This document shows, piece by piece, positions 6,940-14,299 of a stretch of DNA of 33,535 bases. The stretch lies in NCBI RefSeq assembly GCF_016458205.1, contig NZ_JAEMED010000019.1, positions 1-33,535 on the forward strand, given 5' to 3'. The position numbers and the translations under genes are program-made. Under the pieces are notes generated by a model. It saw nothing but the letters and a program-made list of their open reading frames with translations, was not told the origin of the DNA and did no database searches. Origin of the DNA: Streptococcus sp. 121 (GTDB taxonomy: Bacteria; Bacillota; Bacilli; Lactobacillales; Streptococcaceae). The stretch's first letter is position 1. Every line of letters begins with the position of its first letter.

Positions 6940-7029
6940 AATAGGTAAAAAAGCAGCACTGTAAAAGTATCTTCTAAGACCTAACGATACTTTCAAGTAC
7001 TGCTCACCCGGTGGCGATTCTTACCTATT
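6940..7029 (-). ncRNA. Structured 5' leader of the B3/4 operon with an internal terminator-like hairpin
   Basis: On the reverse strand, AATAGGTAA (7029-7021) pairs perfectly with TTACCTATT (6948-6940). This 9-bp stem encloses a small CACCGGGTG hairpin and a long imperfect stem (GCAGTACT...AGTGCTGC, with inner AAGTATC/GATACTT) that is followed directly by six T. The result is a three-way-junction shape with an intrinsic terminator inside the leader, between a good promoter and the gene. It does not have a T-box sequence and matches no riboswitch class that I recognise. It could also serve simply as the terminator of the upstream hydrolase gene. Confidence 0.5.
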
Positions 7030-7036
7030 TTTCTTC

Positions 7037-7065
7037 AGTGTAACACGAAATACAGGCTTTGTCTA
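7037..7065 (-). promoter_or_regulatory. Promoter of the B3/4-SemiSWEET-YbaK operon
   Basis: -35 TAGACA (7065-7060) and -10 TACACT (7042-7037) with a 17-bp spacer. The -35 box contains the stop codon of the preceding hydrolase gene. Transcription should start near 7030, right before the leader's outer stem. Confidence 0.7.
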
Positions 7066-7974
7066 TTTTCCTAAAAAGGCTTGAAGTGCTGGTAGTGCTG
7101 TCTGATTAAAAGTTGGATCAATCCAATGACCTCCGCCTTCCACAGTTACCAATTGAGAATCTGAGAAATTTTTATTGGCATCTAAGGCATAGGAGTAAGG
7201 GACCACTTCATCTTCCGTTCCATGGATAATCATGACCGGTGCTTTTACCTTTTTGATTTCCGCATTGATTTCGATTGACATGGCATCGCTTAGATAGATT
7301 GCACCCAGTTGAGCATTCCGATGAGTGACAACCACTGGGATATCTTTTTCGGAGTCTACTCCTAATTGGGCATAGGTCTGTTCTACATCGTCAAAAAGAA
7401 CAAAGGCCGGGAAAATCAAGGCTAATTTGTTAACCTTATCAGGATTTTCTGCTGCATAAAGGGTTGACACAACTCCACCTTGGCTAGCTCCGAGAAGAGT
7501 TACTTTCTTATCGTTGATAAAGTTCTCCTGAGTCAGCTGATGAACCACTGCTTCAAGATCTGCTTTTTCAGTTAAGACAGACATATCCAGCATATCTTGA
7601 CCTCCGCTCTTGGATTGTTGGCTCCCGCCATAGAAATCAAAGCGATAGACCACATAACCAAGACTTGCTAGGTCCTGAGCGTAGGTTTCATAATTTTCTA
7701 AAGTATTGTTAAAGCCATGTGCGATGACTAGAAGCGGTCTTTTTTCTTTTTTATAATTGGCATCCGCAGTGATAACCCCGACCAACTCTACATCATCCCG
7801 TTTAACGGTATAGTCCTCGTTGACCAGATTGGTAGTTTCGCTCAATTGAACTGGCTCATTTTCTTGACTTTGTACGACTTGGTTAAGCGAATCACGGCTA
7901 TTGCGCCGGACAAAAAACCAAGTGCAACTAAGGACCAACAAAATAAGACTAAAAACATAAATAGCTTTGCGCAT
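7063..7974 (-). CDS. Membrane-anchored or secreted alpha/beta hydrolase
   Basis: The 303-residue protein starts with a basic-hydrophobic segment (MRKAIYVFSLILLVLSCTWFF) that is either a signal anchor or a weak lipobox at Cys17. The fold elements are the oxyanion strand LLVIAHGFNN, the nucleophile elbow GASQGG, the acid in GTEDEVVP and the histidine in EGGGHW, so the catalytic triad is complete. It belongs to the serine aminopeptidase/acyl hydrolase group; the substrate is unknown. The ATG overlaps the acetyltransferase stop by one base (TAATG), so translation is coupled. Confidence 0.85.
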   Translation of the reverse strand: MRKAIYVFSLILLVLSCTWFFVRRNSRDSLNQVVQSQENEPVQLSETTNLVNEDYTVKRDDVELVGVITADANYKKEKRPLLVIAHGFNNTLENYETYAQDLASLGYVVYRFDFYGGSQQSKSGGQDMLDMSVLTEKADLEAVVHQLTQENFINDKKVTLLGASQGGVVSTLYAAENPDKVNKLALIFPAFVLFDDVEQTYAQLGVDSEKDIPVVVTHRNAQLGAIYLSDAMSIEINAEIKKVKAPVMIIHGTEDEVVPYSYALDANKNFSDSQLVTVEGGGHWIDPTFNQTALPALQAFLGK

Positions 7975-8537
7975 TATCTCACCTCTTTAGGTTCAATCAC
8001 CTTAATAACCGTGGCCGGATTGCCACCCAAGACCACATTGTCGCCAAAGGACTTGGTAATCACTGCTCCCGCACCTGCCACAACATTATCTCCAAGGGTC
8101 ACGCCTGGAAGCACGGTCACACCACCGCCAGCCCAGAAATTGTCTCCAATGGTAATCGGTGCTCCATACTCCAAACCTGAATTCCGTTCTTCAGGATCCA
8201 AGGGATGAAGGGGCGTGAGGAATTGGCAGTTTGGTCCAATCATGGCATTCTTCCCAATCCGAATCGGACAAACATCGAGCATGGTCAAATTCCAATTGGA
8301 ATAGAAATTTTCCCCCAAGTGGATATTGACACCGTAATCACAAACAAGCCGTGGTTTAACAGACAGATTTTCTCCTGTAGAACCAAACCATTCTTTTAAA
8401 ATGACGGCTCCTTTCTGCCGATCGTCTTCCTCGTTAAAAGCCTTTTGATAGGCCCTAGATGCCACAACCAATTCCCTTAACTCAGGATCAGCCGGATTGT
8501 AAAATTGGCCCGCTATCATTTTTTCAAATTCAGACAT
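7974..8537 (-). CDS. Maltose/galactoside-type O-acetyltransferase (left-handed beta-helix)
   Basis: This 187-residue protein has the Maa N-terminal helical domain (MSEFEKMIAGQFYNPADPEL) and hexapeptide repeats (IRIGKNAMIGPNCQFLTPLHPLD, ITIGDNFWAGGGVTVLPGV, LGDNVVAGAGAVITKSF). The catalytic histidine is in TPLHPLD. It transfers acetyl from acetyl-CoA to sugars, probably a detoxifying or modifying role. The start at 8537 was chosen for its GAAGGAG site; an upstream frame extension includes the promoter and is unlikely to be translated. Confidence 0.88.
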   Translation of the reverse strand: MSEFEKMIAGQFYNPADPELRELVVASRAYQKAFNEEDDRQKGAVILKEWFGSTGENLSVKPRLVCDYGVNIHLGENFYSNWNLTMLDVCPIRIGKNAMIGPNCQFLTPLHPLDPEERNSGLEYGAPITIGDNFWAGGGVTVLPGVTLGDNVVAGAGAVITKSFGDNVVLGGNPATVIKVIEPKEVR

Positions 8538-8567
8538 ACGTTTCTCCTTCCGTAAATTACTACTACC

Positions 8568-8576
8568 ATTATAGCA
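8568..8576 (-). promoter_or_regulatory. Extended -10 promoter of the acetyltransferase-hydrolase operon
   Basis: TGCTATAAT on the reverse strand, about 30 bp before the ATG. No convincing -35 box was seen, which is tolerable for an extended -10 element. Confidence 0.55.
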
Positions 8577-8657
8577 AAATCCACTCCTCAAGGTTTCAAA
8601 TTGAAAGTTGGGGGAGTAATCCAGTATGCAGTTATTCCCTTGATTTCGAGGAGTACC

Positions 8658-9019
8658 ATGAAAGAATTACAGTCTCTTATCTACTCATCAGAAGAAGGAA
8701 CAGAAAAGGCTCAAGTCATCACACGCGGTGAAAGTATCTGGGCAACTTAAAAAGAATTAGCTTGCTTGTTCAGTGTTAATAAATCTACAATCAATAGGCA
8801 TCTCCACAACATATTTATCCATGGTGGGCTAGATAAAAAAGTGGTTGTTGCAATTTTTGCAACAACCACTCAACATGGGGCTATTTCAGCAAAAACACAG
8901 ACTACCGAATCCAATTTCTTCAATCTAGATGCAATTATCTCCGTAGGCTATCGCGTTAACTCACATAAAGCAACTCATTTTAGGCAGTGGGCAACACGAG
9001 CCCTACGTGAATACATGAT
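8658..9019 (+). pseudogene. RhuM-family gene remnant (nonsense codon, 3' end cut by RUP-like element)
   Basis: The reading frame starts at ATG 8658 after GAGGAG and gives MKELQSLIYSSEEGTEKA ... ESIWAT, then a TAA at 8748-8750 where the family usually has a glutamine. It continues in frame with KELACLFSVNKSTINRHL, NFFNLDAIISVGYRVNS and FRQWATRALREYMI. These are RhuM signatures (HTH-like segment and 'NLDAIISVGYRV'). The frame ends exactly at the RUP-like element at 9020. The gene is therefore dead. RhuM proteins are often carried on genomic islands. Confidence 0.8.
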
Positions 9020-9125
9020 TATACTCTTTTAGTTTATCTTTTATTACTGTGTTCCCTCATATTGCCGTAGTTCAGTACTCTCTGCGACTCGCTGCCTTGT
9101 ACTAAAAGCAAACTAAACGACTATA
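9020..9125. repeat. RUP-like miniature element, copy 2
   Basis: 106 bp with imperfect terminal repeats (TATACTCTTTTAGTTTA and TAAACTAAACGACTATA), same orientation as copy 1 and about 90% alike by eye. It disrupts the RhuM remnant. Confidence 0.8.
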
Positions 9126-9163
9126 AAACAATCGACCAGGCGAATCAAATTAAAGCTAAGACA

Positions 9164-10186
9164 TCACTTCAATTTCTGGAGATCTTTTTTGACACCTTTG
9201 GCCAGAGCGCCGACGATTTTATGAGGAAAGTATAAGTCATCCAAATAGTCCATATCCTGTGTAGATAGCTCAAAACCAAAGGCACCTAGATAGTCATCCA
9301 GATAAGCTTCCTTGGTGACCCCAAGAATCGGACTGTGCATTCCCTTTTGCCAGAGCCAAGCCAAAGCAATCTGACTGCGACTCTTGCCATATTTTTCGGC
9401 CAATTCCGCCACACGCGCCACGATTTTTCGATCCTCAAACTCGGTGCTATCATACTTGGCGCGTGCACTTTGATCAGCCTGACTGCGCGCGGTATCCGCC
9501 GACCAGTCACGCACAATCCGACCCGCTGCCAAAGGACTATAGGGTACCAGAGCCACTCCCGACTCCTGACAGAAGGGAATCATTTCCCGCTCTTCTTCCC
9601 GGTAAAGGAGATTGTAATGATTTTGCATGACGGAAAAAGGAGTCCAGCCCCTCTTGTCTGCCACATATTGGGCCTGTTGGAATTGCCAAGTATACATACT
9701 TGATGCCCCAAGATAAAGGACTTTCCCTGAACGAACCAGGTCATGGAGAGCCTCCATCGTCTCCTCGATCGGTGTCTCATAATCCCAACGATGAATGTAA
9801 AGCAGGTCGATGTAGTCTGTCCCTAATCGCTCCAGACTCTTCTCCACCTGGTGGAAAATGGCCTTTCGCGAGAGCCCAGTGGTGTTGGGACCAGTGCTTT
9901 GGCCATCACCATAGAAAACCTTGGTCGCAATCACCACTTCTTCCCTTTTAGCAAAATCCTTCAAAGCCCGACCAAGAATCTCTTCGCTAGAACCATATCC
10001 ATAAAAATTAGCAGTATCGAAGAAATTAATCCCCATATCCAGGGCCTTCTTGATAATCGGCCGACTGGTAGCCTCATCCAGCACCCACTTGGAATGAAAG
10101 CCACGCGCCGGATCGCCAAAACTCATACATCCCAAGCACAACTTGGAAACCTCCAAACCCGTATTCCCTAATCGTGTGTATTCCAT
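9164..10186 (-). CDS. Aldo/keto reductase, YajO/Tas-like
   Basis: The 340-residue protein has an AKR TIM-barrel with the full tetrad: Asp and Tyr in DTANFYGYG, Lys in IATKVF, His in LLYIHRWD. The cofactor end is SRSQIALAWLWQKGM and ILGVTKEAYLDDY, which binds NADPH. It belongs to the larger (about 330-residue) AKR branch rather than the 280-residue diketogluconate-type branch found twice nearby. The start at 10186 is set by AAGGAGG; the open frame beyond is leader sequence. Substrate unknown, probably carbonyl detoxification. Confidence 0.9.
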   Translation of the reverse strand: MEYTRLGNTGLEVSKLCLGCMSFGDPARGFHSKWVLDEATSRPIIKKALDMGINFFDTANFYGYGSSEEILGRALKDFAKREEVVIATKVFYGDGQSTGPNTTGLSRKAIFHQVEKSLERLGTDYIDLLYIHRWDYETPIEETMEALHDLVRSGKVLYLGASSMYTWQFQQAQYVADKRGWTPFSVMQNHYNLLYREEEREMIPFCQESGVALVPYSPLAAGRIVRDWSADTARSQADQSARAKYDSTEFEDRKIVARVAELAEKYGKSRSQIALAWLWQKGMHSPILGVTKEAYLDDYLGAFGFELSTQDMDYLDDLYFPHKIVGALAKGVKKDLQKLK

Positions 10187-10213
10187 GACAGACCTCCTTG
10201 TGTTTCTTTCCAT

Positions 10214-10242
10214 AGTATAACCAGAATTAAAAATGGAAGCAA
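10214..10242 (-). promoter_or_regulatory. Promoter of the YajO-like reductase gene
   Basis: -35 TTGCTT (10242-10237), 17-bp spacer, -10 TATACT (10219-10214). Confidence 0.65.
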
Positions 10243-10319
10243 GATTGAAGCTAAAAGCACTCATTAAAAAATCTTGAAAGATAAAATCAACTGAAACTTT
10301 CCTTCTATTTCAGAAATAC

Positions 10320-10380
10320 TAAAACTCTCCTCTGGAATTCTAGTGGAATGCTGCCTCATCCACTATCCACCAAAGGAGAG
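10320..10380 (-). terminator. Two-tier hairpin after an aldo/keto reductase gene
   Basis: Outer arms CTCTCCT/AGGAGAG (10325-10331, 10374-10380) enclose an inner stem TAGTGGA/TCCACTA (10341-10347, 10359-10365). On the reverse strand four T follow. It lies about 30 bp after the stop of the reductase gene at 10410. Confidence 0.6.
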
Positions 10381-10409
10381 TCTACCGTTTATCTAGTAAA
10401 GAGTACTTC

Positions 10410-11276
10410 TTAGTCAACGGAGAAATTTCCTAATGCTCTCAGTAAATTCTCAAAACCATCTGCGGTCTCTGGTAAACTATAGCCACCACCTTGATCTAGA
10501 TGATTGATAATAGCCATTTCTTCTTCAGTCAGCTCGAAATCAAAGATGTCTAAATTTTCTTTCATTCGCTCTACTCGAACTGTTTTAGGAATGGCCACAA
10601 TTCCTCTTTGCATAAACCATCTTAAAATAACCTGTCCAACAGTCTTTTGATACTTGTCCCCAATTGTTGTTAATTCAGGAAGAGTGAAAACACCTACTGC
10701 TCCAGCAGAAAATGGAGCCCATGCAATCATTTGAACATCCCTTTTCTCCATCGCTTGATGATCCTCTTTTCGCTGATGGAAGACATTGGCTTCAATCATA
10801 TTCACAGCTGGTTTAATCTTATTAAAATGGATAAATTCAGCCAATCTAGCTTGTGTAAAATTATCCACACCAATTGCTCGAATTTTTCCCTCTTCATAAA
10901 CCTCTGATAAATACTTCCAAGCACCATAGAGGTCTCCAATTGGCTGATGAATCAAATAGAGATCAATATAGTCCAAACCTAAGTTCATCAGCGACCGATC
11001 TAAGCCCCGCTTTGCTCCTTCATAACCATCTTGAACATCTGTTATCCACAATTTAGAAGTCACAAAGATATCTTCTCGAGGTACTGACACTTTCCTCAAG
11101 GCTGCCCCCACAGCTTTTTCATTTCCGTAAGCAGCTGCAGTATCAATTAATCTATAGCCAACATTTTCAATCGCTTGGTAAACTACTTCCTCTGCCTGTT
11201 CCAGATCCGTAATTCGGAAAACTCCAAGGCCAAGTTTGGGCATTTGAACGCCATTATTTAATGTAACATATTCCAT
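10410..11276 (-). CDS. Aldo/keto reductase, 2,5-diketo-D-gluconate reductase-like
   Basis: The 288-residue protein starts MEYVTLNNGVQMPKLGLGVF. The tetrad is visible: DTAAAYGNE (Asp, Tyr), FVTSKLW (Lys), LYLIHQP (His). The NADPH-binding tail is IPKTVRVERMKENLDIFDF. A GTG four codons upstream is possible, but the ATG at 11276 fits the GAAAG site better. It lies just downstream of a broken LysR gene on the same strand, and an AGAAGT/ACTTCT inverted repeat (11321-11341) precedes it, which may be a former LysR operator. Confidence 0.9.
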   Translation of the reverse strand: MEYVTLNNGVQMPKLGLGVFRITDLEQAEEVVYQAIENVGYRLIDTAAAYGNEKAVGAALRKVSVPREDIFVTSKLWITDVQDGYEGAKRGLDRSLMNLGLDYIDLYLIHQPIGDLYGAWKYLSEVYEEGKIRAIGVDNFTQARLAEFIHFNKIKPAVNMIEANVFHQRKEDHQAMEKRDVQMIAWAPFSAGAVGVFTLPELTTIGDKYQKTVGQVILRWFMQRGIVAIPKTVRVERMKENLDIFDFELTEEEMAIINHLDQGGGYSLPETADGFENLLRALGNFSVD

Positions 11277-11359
11277 TACTGTACTCACTTTCTATGTTCA
11301 TTTTTGTCTCACCAATATATAGAAGTGTTGTAACTACTTCTTAAAAAGATTATAGAACT

Positions 11360-11900
11360 TCAATCAAGAAATGTAAAATGTTTCTTTCGTGTTTCTAGGT
11401 ATTCATTTTTGGATATCTCATACAAGAAAGTCGTAAATGTCTGGATCAATCTATTGGTCGTCACACCTTTTTTCCAGACTAGAAGATTCGTCATTTCAAT
11501 TTTAGAATAGAAGAAACGAAATAATAAGCCACTATATTCTTCGATAGGTTTTACACAAATCAAGGGTGATTGAGTTTGCCTTGCTAAATGAATGACGGAA
11601 GAGATTGAGCTATAACTAGCAAAATTTCGCATTTCACTTGCAGTGCTCCCTGCCCACTCAATCAATTCTCGTTGAATCAAACGATCGCTAATGGTAATAA
11701 CAGGAGTACCAACAAGATCACCTCTTTGAGTATACCGCTTTTCTATCAAATCTGAATTTTCGGGTAAAGTGCACTCCACACATCCTTGATTTCTAATGGA
11801 AATAACTCTTAAACCTCATTAAGATTTAAACTTAGTTCCAGCATAACAACAAAATCCAGCTGACCGCGATTCAATTGGACATGACAAAGTGCCGTTAGTT
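11360..11900 (-). pseudogene. LysR-type regulator, effector-domain fragment with stop and frameshift
   Basis: The reverse strand reads NRGQLDFVVMLELSLNLNEV, then a TAA, then ELFPLEIKDVWSAL, then a one-base frame change into LPENSDLIEKRYTQRGDL and ISDRLIQRELIEWAG ... LLFRFFYSKIEM. This is the substrate-binding domain of a LysR regulator. The helix-turn-helix N-terminus is missing, and the fragment begins right after the AbiEi gene stop. It contains at least two inactivating changes besides the 5' loss. Confidence 0.75.
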
Positions 11901-11905
11901 TGTTC

Positions 11906-12493
11906 TTATTCAAGCATTACCTCCAATATTTCCTGAACCTCTTTTTCAATTCCAAATATCTCCGCATATTTAAACAAAGTATTCAAATCTTTGTCCTTCG
12001 ACTTAACATACTCTTTCATAACCGATACAAAAAGTTCCCTTTCCATTTTTGACCGATTTCCAATGAGATCACAAATAGTTCGTTCTAAATTGTAACAATT
12101 GACATGATTACCGAAAGGTGTCTCAATCCTCATCATTCCAAATGAAAATAGCTCTTTTTTCACGTAATGGACTTGATTATTCTTATCAAATCGACTTGCA
12201 TTATACCCGCTATAAACAGTAAATTCCATATACTTTGGGATAATGTCCGTAAATCCATGTAAATAAAGCGCAGATAAAAATGAAAATATTGGTACTTTAT
12301 GCTGAAATTGGAAAATCTTATATTCATCATAATGCGACCAATCTTGAATATAGATACCTCTCCCAACTTTAATAAGTTCACCTTTCAAAACTAACCTGGA
12401 TAGATAGTTCTTAGGAATATTACTATCCGAAAAATCAGAAGTCTTAATAATTTTGTTCTTTGCCAAAATATGCCGTATTTTTTCTTGATACAT
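11906..12493 (-). CDS. AbiEi-family antitoxin/regulator, orphan
   Basis: The protein is about 195 residues, with a winged-helix N-terminal domain (ILAKNKIIKTSDFSDSNIPKNYLSRLVLKGELIKVGRGIY) followed by the AbiEi C-terminal region (FSFLSALYLHGFTDIIPKYMEFTV, CYNLERTICDLIGNR). AbiEi proteins silence their own operon and counter the nucleotidyltransferase toxin AbiEii, normally encoded next door. No AbiEii lies downstream; a LysR fragment is there instead. The start at 12493 is favoured over an ATG two codons upstream because of the spacing from GAGGG. Confidence 0.85.
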   Translation of the reverse strand: MYQEKIRHILAKNKIIKTSDFSDSNIPKNYLSRLVLKGELIKVGRGIYIQDWSHYDEYKIFQFQHKVPIFSFLSALYLHGFTDIIPKYMEFTVYSGYNASRFDKNNQVHYVKKELFSFGMMRIETPFGNHVNCYNLERTICDLIGNRSKMERELFVSVMKEYVKSKDKDLNTLFKYAEIFGIEKEVQEILEVMLE

Positions 12494-12509
12494 AAGCATG
12501 TCCCTCGTT

Positions 12510-12555
12510 GTTACTTTCGTGCTTATATCTTAACAAATATACGCACAAAAGTAAC
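12510..12555. promoter_or_regulatory. Long inverted repeat over the abiEi promoter, probable autoregulatory operator
   Basis: Arms GTTACTTTCGTGC (12510-12522) and GCACAAAAGTAAC (12543-12555) match at 12 of 13 positions around a 20-bp AT-rich centre that would hold the -10 region (TATAAG-like) of the gene. AbiEi proteins are known to bind inverted repeats in their own promoters and bend the DNA; this repeat fits that role. Confidence 0.7.
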
Positions 12556-12567
12556 AATAGAGAGTCA

Positions 12568-12605
12568 TAAAAATCTGAACAAAGAATGACTTTCTGCTCA
12601 GATTT
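12568..12605 (-). terminator. Terminator of the bacteriocin transcript
   Basis: AAATCTGA (12571-12578) pairs with TCAGATTT (12598-12605), followed by T residues on the reverse strand. It lies just after the last small reading frame of the bacteriocin group. Confidence 0.7.
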
Positions 12606-12673
12606 AAATTCTATATAAAATAGTACCCAATGCCCAACACATAAATACTCAAATAGACGATTCCATTGTAATT

Positions 12674-12772
12674 TCACCTTCCATTTCGCTTTTTCTCTAT
12701 GTATAGATATAAAATAGCAAAAAAGCACCCGATTGCAACCGGTAGAACTAACAAGTCAATGAGTAAATCCAT
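12674..12772 (-). CDS. Small membrane peptide, immunity-like, probably truncated by TGA
   Basis: Thirty-two codons start MDLLIDLLVLPVAIGCFF and continue AILYLYIEKKRNGR. A strong site (AAAGGAG) lies 6 bases before the ATG. After the TGA (12676-12674) the same frame continues to TAG at 12611 and encodes a second hydrophobic segment (NYNGIVYLSIYVLGIGYYFI). The whole would be a 53-codon protein with two membrane helices and a basic loop, the usual form of bacteriocin immunity peptides. It is likely a recent nonsense mutation. The function is inferred from its place in the bacteriocin transcript. Confidence 0.55.
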   Translation of the reverse strand: MDLLIDLLVLPVAIGCFFAILYLYIEKKRNGR

Positions 12773-12868
12773 ACAAACTCCTTTCAACGATCTAATTCTT
12801 ACATTCAAAAAGCGAAATCCAGCCCCTCCTAGAAGAAGAGCCAGATTCCACAAACACAATTCTCCACT

Positions 12869-13000
12869 TCAATTTTTGTCTTTACAATTTTTGGATTTCT
12901 TATTAACCTTTTGTGGATGTGCTAGAAGCCAAATAAATACAATAAATGTTCCAACAAATCCATAAAATCCATGTTCAACAAACCATTTTAGAGTTTCCAT
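12869..13000 (-). CDS. Small membrane peptide next to the bacteriocin, candidate immunity protein
   Basis: The 43-residue peptide METLKWFVEHGF, with one hydrophobic helix (YGFVGTFIVFIWLLA) and a lysine-rich tail (HPQKVNKKSKNCKDKN). GGAAGG lies 8 bases before the ATG, and it starts 18 bp after the bacteriocin stop codon, so it is co-transcribed. It has no double-glycine leader, so it is not a second bacteriocin of that type. Position and basic tail suggest immunity; it has no family I recognise. Confidence 0.6.
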   Translation of the reverse strand: METLKWFVEHGFYGFVGTFIVFIWLLAHPQKVNKKSKNCKDKN

Positions 13001-13018
13001 TTGTAACTACCTTCCTAC

Positions 13019-13273
13019 TTAACCCCACCAGCAAGTAGCCCCATATCCAGCAGCTGCACCGATGCCACCTAAAACACCTCCAGCAACTGCACCTGGGACT
13101 GCTCCCACAACAGGTAGGGTCACACTTCCACCAGTCGCGCCACCGATTGCACCACCAACGGCACCACTAACAGCCGCACTTCCTGCTCCACCCCAAGAGC
13201 ATCCACCTCCGAGAATGTCCATCATGACATCTGAAGAAAGAGTTTGAGCTTCATTGTAAGTAAAAGTAGTCAT
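13019..13273 (-). CDS. Double-glycine class II bacteriocin precursor (Blp-type)
   Basis: The 84-residue precursor has a leader MTTFTYNEAQTLSSDVMMDI ending in LGG (residues 21-23) and a mature part beginning GCSWGGAGSAAVSGAVG. It is extremely rich in Gly/Ala with several GxxxG-like repeats and ends GATCWWG. This is typical of two-peptide or lactobin/cerein-like bacteriocins that insert in membranes after export and leader cleavage by an ABC transporter. Two cysteines (25 and 81) could form a disulfide. AGGAGG precedes the ATG, and a BlpR-type promoter lies upstream. No transporter is in the window. Confidence 0.9.
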   Translation of the reverse strand: MTTFTYNEAQTLSSDVMMDILGGGCSWGGAGSAAVSGAVGGAIGGATGGSVTLPVVGAVPGAVAGGVLGGIGAAAGYGATCWWG

Positions 13274-13324
13274 GGCAATGACCTCCTAAAAATTTTATTT
13301 GTCAGGAGCCAACCTGACCCCTAG

Positions 13325-13392
13325 AGTTTAACATGACTCCAGTACTTTCTAACCTCAATGTTCTAAAATGTCGTGAAAACGTCCCGAATGGC
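13325..13392 (-). promoter_or_regulatory. BlpR/ComE-type promoter of the bacteriocin operon
   Basis: On the reverse strand two direct half-sites (GCCATTCGGGA at 13392-13382 and GACATTTTAGA at 13372-13362) stand 20 bp apart. About 32 bp further is TGTTAAACT, an extended -10. Half-sites of the ACCnTTCAGGA type bind LytTR response regulators activated by a secreted peptide pheromone. The same layout recurs at 14183-14250. Confidence 0.75.
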
Positions 13393-13550
13393 ATTTTTTT
13401 GAATTTCCTTATACAATATAAAATAGCCCGTATTTTCAAGTTCAGAATCTGTCGTCAATCACAATCTTTTGTGAGATAATAGTTTACACGTAAAAACTAG
13501 AATTAACAATTGCTTCAACAATAATCGTTTTAAATTCAGGAGTTTCAACT

Positions 13551-13907
13551 ATGCCCAACTACCATACTGAAAACATCTACACCTGTCCCTACCTAGCTAC
13601 TCAAAGCGTCCTGTCAGGAAAATGGAATATCCTCCTGCTGCACCATATCGAGGAGGGCCCTATCCGTTTTAATGAATTGCATCGCCGCTTAGAAGGTATT
13701 TCTCAAGCAACCTTGACCAAACAACTTCGTCAACTGGAAACCGATGGCCTCATCCTGCGGAAAGTCTATGCCCAGGTTCCTCCCAAAGTGGAGTATGAAT
13801 TGAGCGATATTGGTCGTGAATTCAAACAAGTCTTGGAGCAAATCGAAATTTTTGGGGAAAAATACATCGATTTTATCAAAACAAGAAAGACTGAAGAGGA
13901 AAGTTAG
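13551..13907 (+). CDS. HxlR-family transcriptional regulator (second of three)
   Basis: The 118-residue winged-helix protein opens YTCPYLATQSVLSGKW with the family cysteine at residue 12, followed by IRFNELHRRLEGISQATLTKQLRQLE and PPKVEYELSDIG. It is close to the first HxlR protein. It starts after AGGAG at the usual distance and is followed by its own strong terminator. It stands inside the bacteriocin cluster, divergent from the bacteriocin gene and on the same strand as the dioxygenase-like gene at 14557, its likely target by analogy with CatR/YodB control of catE. Confidence 0.9.
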   Translation: MPNYHTENIYTCPYLATQSVLSGKWNILLLHHIEEGPIRFNELHRRLEGISQATLTKQLRQLETDGLILRKVYAQVPPKVEYELSDIGREFKQVLEQIEIFGEKYIDFIKTRKTEEES

Positions 13908-13914
13908 GCTCCTC

Positions 13915-13962
13915 TAAAAAAGACCGTTCCAGTTTTCTGAAAAGAGACTGGAACGGTCTTTT
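13915..13962 (+). terminator. Strong terminator after the second HxlR gene
   Basis: AGACCGTTCCAGT (13921-13933) pairs perfectly with ACTGGAACGGTCT (13947-13959), then TTTTG. Confidence 0.88.
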
Positions 13963-13963
13963 G

Positions 13964-14135
13964 TTACCCAAATTTGAAAAAGGAAGATAAAATATCAACG
14001 AGAATAGAAGTCAGCGTGAAAATCCATAGGACACGACATACATCCTTTTCTTCCTTTGTTTTACAAAGCAATGATGTCTTCCTGATTAGAAAATGACCTA
14101 GGGCTGTTACGACTAAAAGGGGCATGTATTTCATT
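13964..14135 (-). pseudogene. Immunity-like small membrane protein gene with a one-base frameshift
   Basis: ATG at 14135 follows GGAGGAAATTGA. The frame reads MKYMPLLVVTAL, then shifts at the CCCTTAGG run (about 14098-14104): as written it ends after 24 codons. Removing one base gives GHFLIRKTSLLCKTKEEKDV, then RVLWIFTLTSILVDILSSFFKFG, a 56-residue protein with two membrane segments and a charged loop. It has its own BlpR-type promoter, so it belongs to the bacteriocin regulon, probably as an immunity gene. Confidence 0.6.
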
Positions 14136-14182
14136 CAATTTCCTCCAGATAACGAATTGTCAGCTGAGAATCTGACATCTAG

Positions 14183-14250
14183 AGTTTAGCACGACTCCAG
14201 TACTTTCTAACCTCAGTGTTCTAAAATGTCGTGAAAAAGTCCTGAATGGT
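14183..14250 (-). promoter_or_regulatory. Second BlpR/ComE-type promoter
   Basis: Half-sites ACCATTCAGGA (14250-14240) and GACATTTTAGA (14230-14220) are 20 bp apart. TGCTAAACT (extended -10, ending 14183) lies 32 bp beyond, the same geometry as in front of the bacteriocin gene. It drives the broken immunity-like gene. Confidence 0.75.
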
Positions 14251-14299
14251 AAAAAACTTGCCTCATGTAATAACCTCTATTTTATAATTTGATGAAACT

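Noticed and set aside
6940-7029. T-box riboswitch
   Set aside because: The conserved T-box sequence (GGTGGnACCGCG type) is absent and the leader is too short.
12444-12728. 94-codon reverse-strand frame between abiEi and the bacteriocin group
   Set aside because: It crosses the terminator and the abiEi operator and lacks a ribosome site; the small frames with good sites explain the region better.
13062-13247. Plus-strand proline/alanine-rich frame opposite the bacteriocin gene
   Set aside because: It is the complement of the Gly/Ala-rich bacteriocin, with no start signal of its own.
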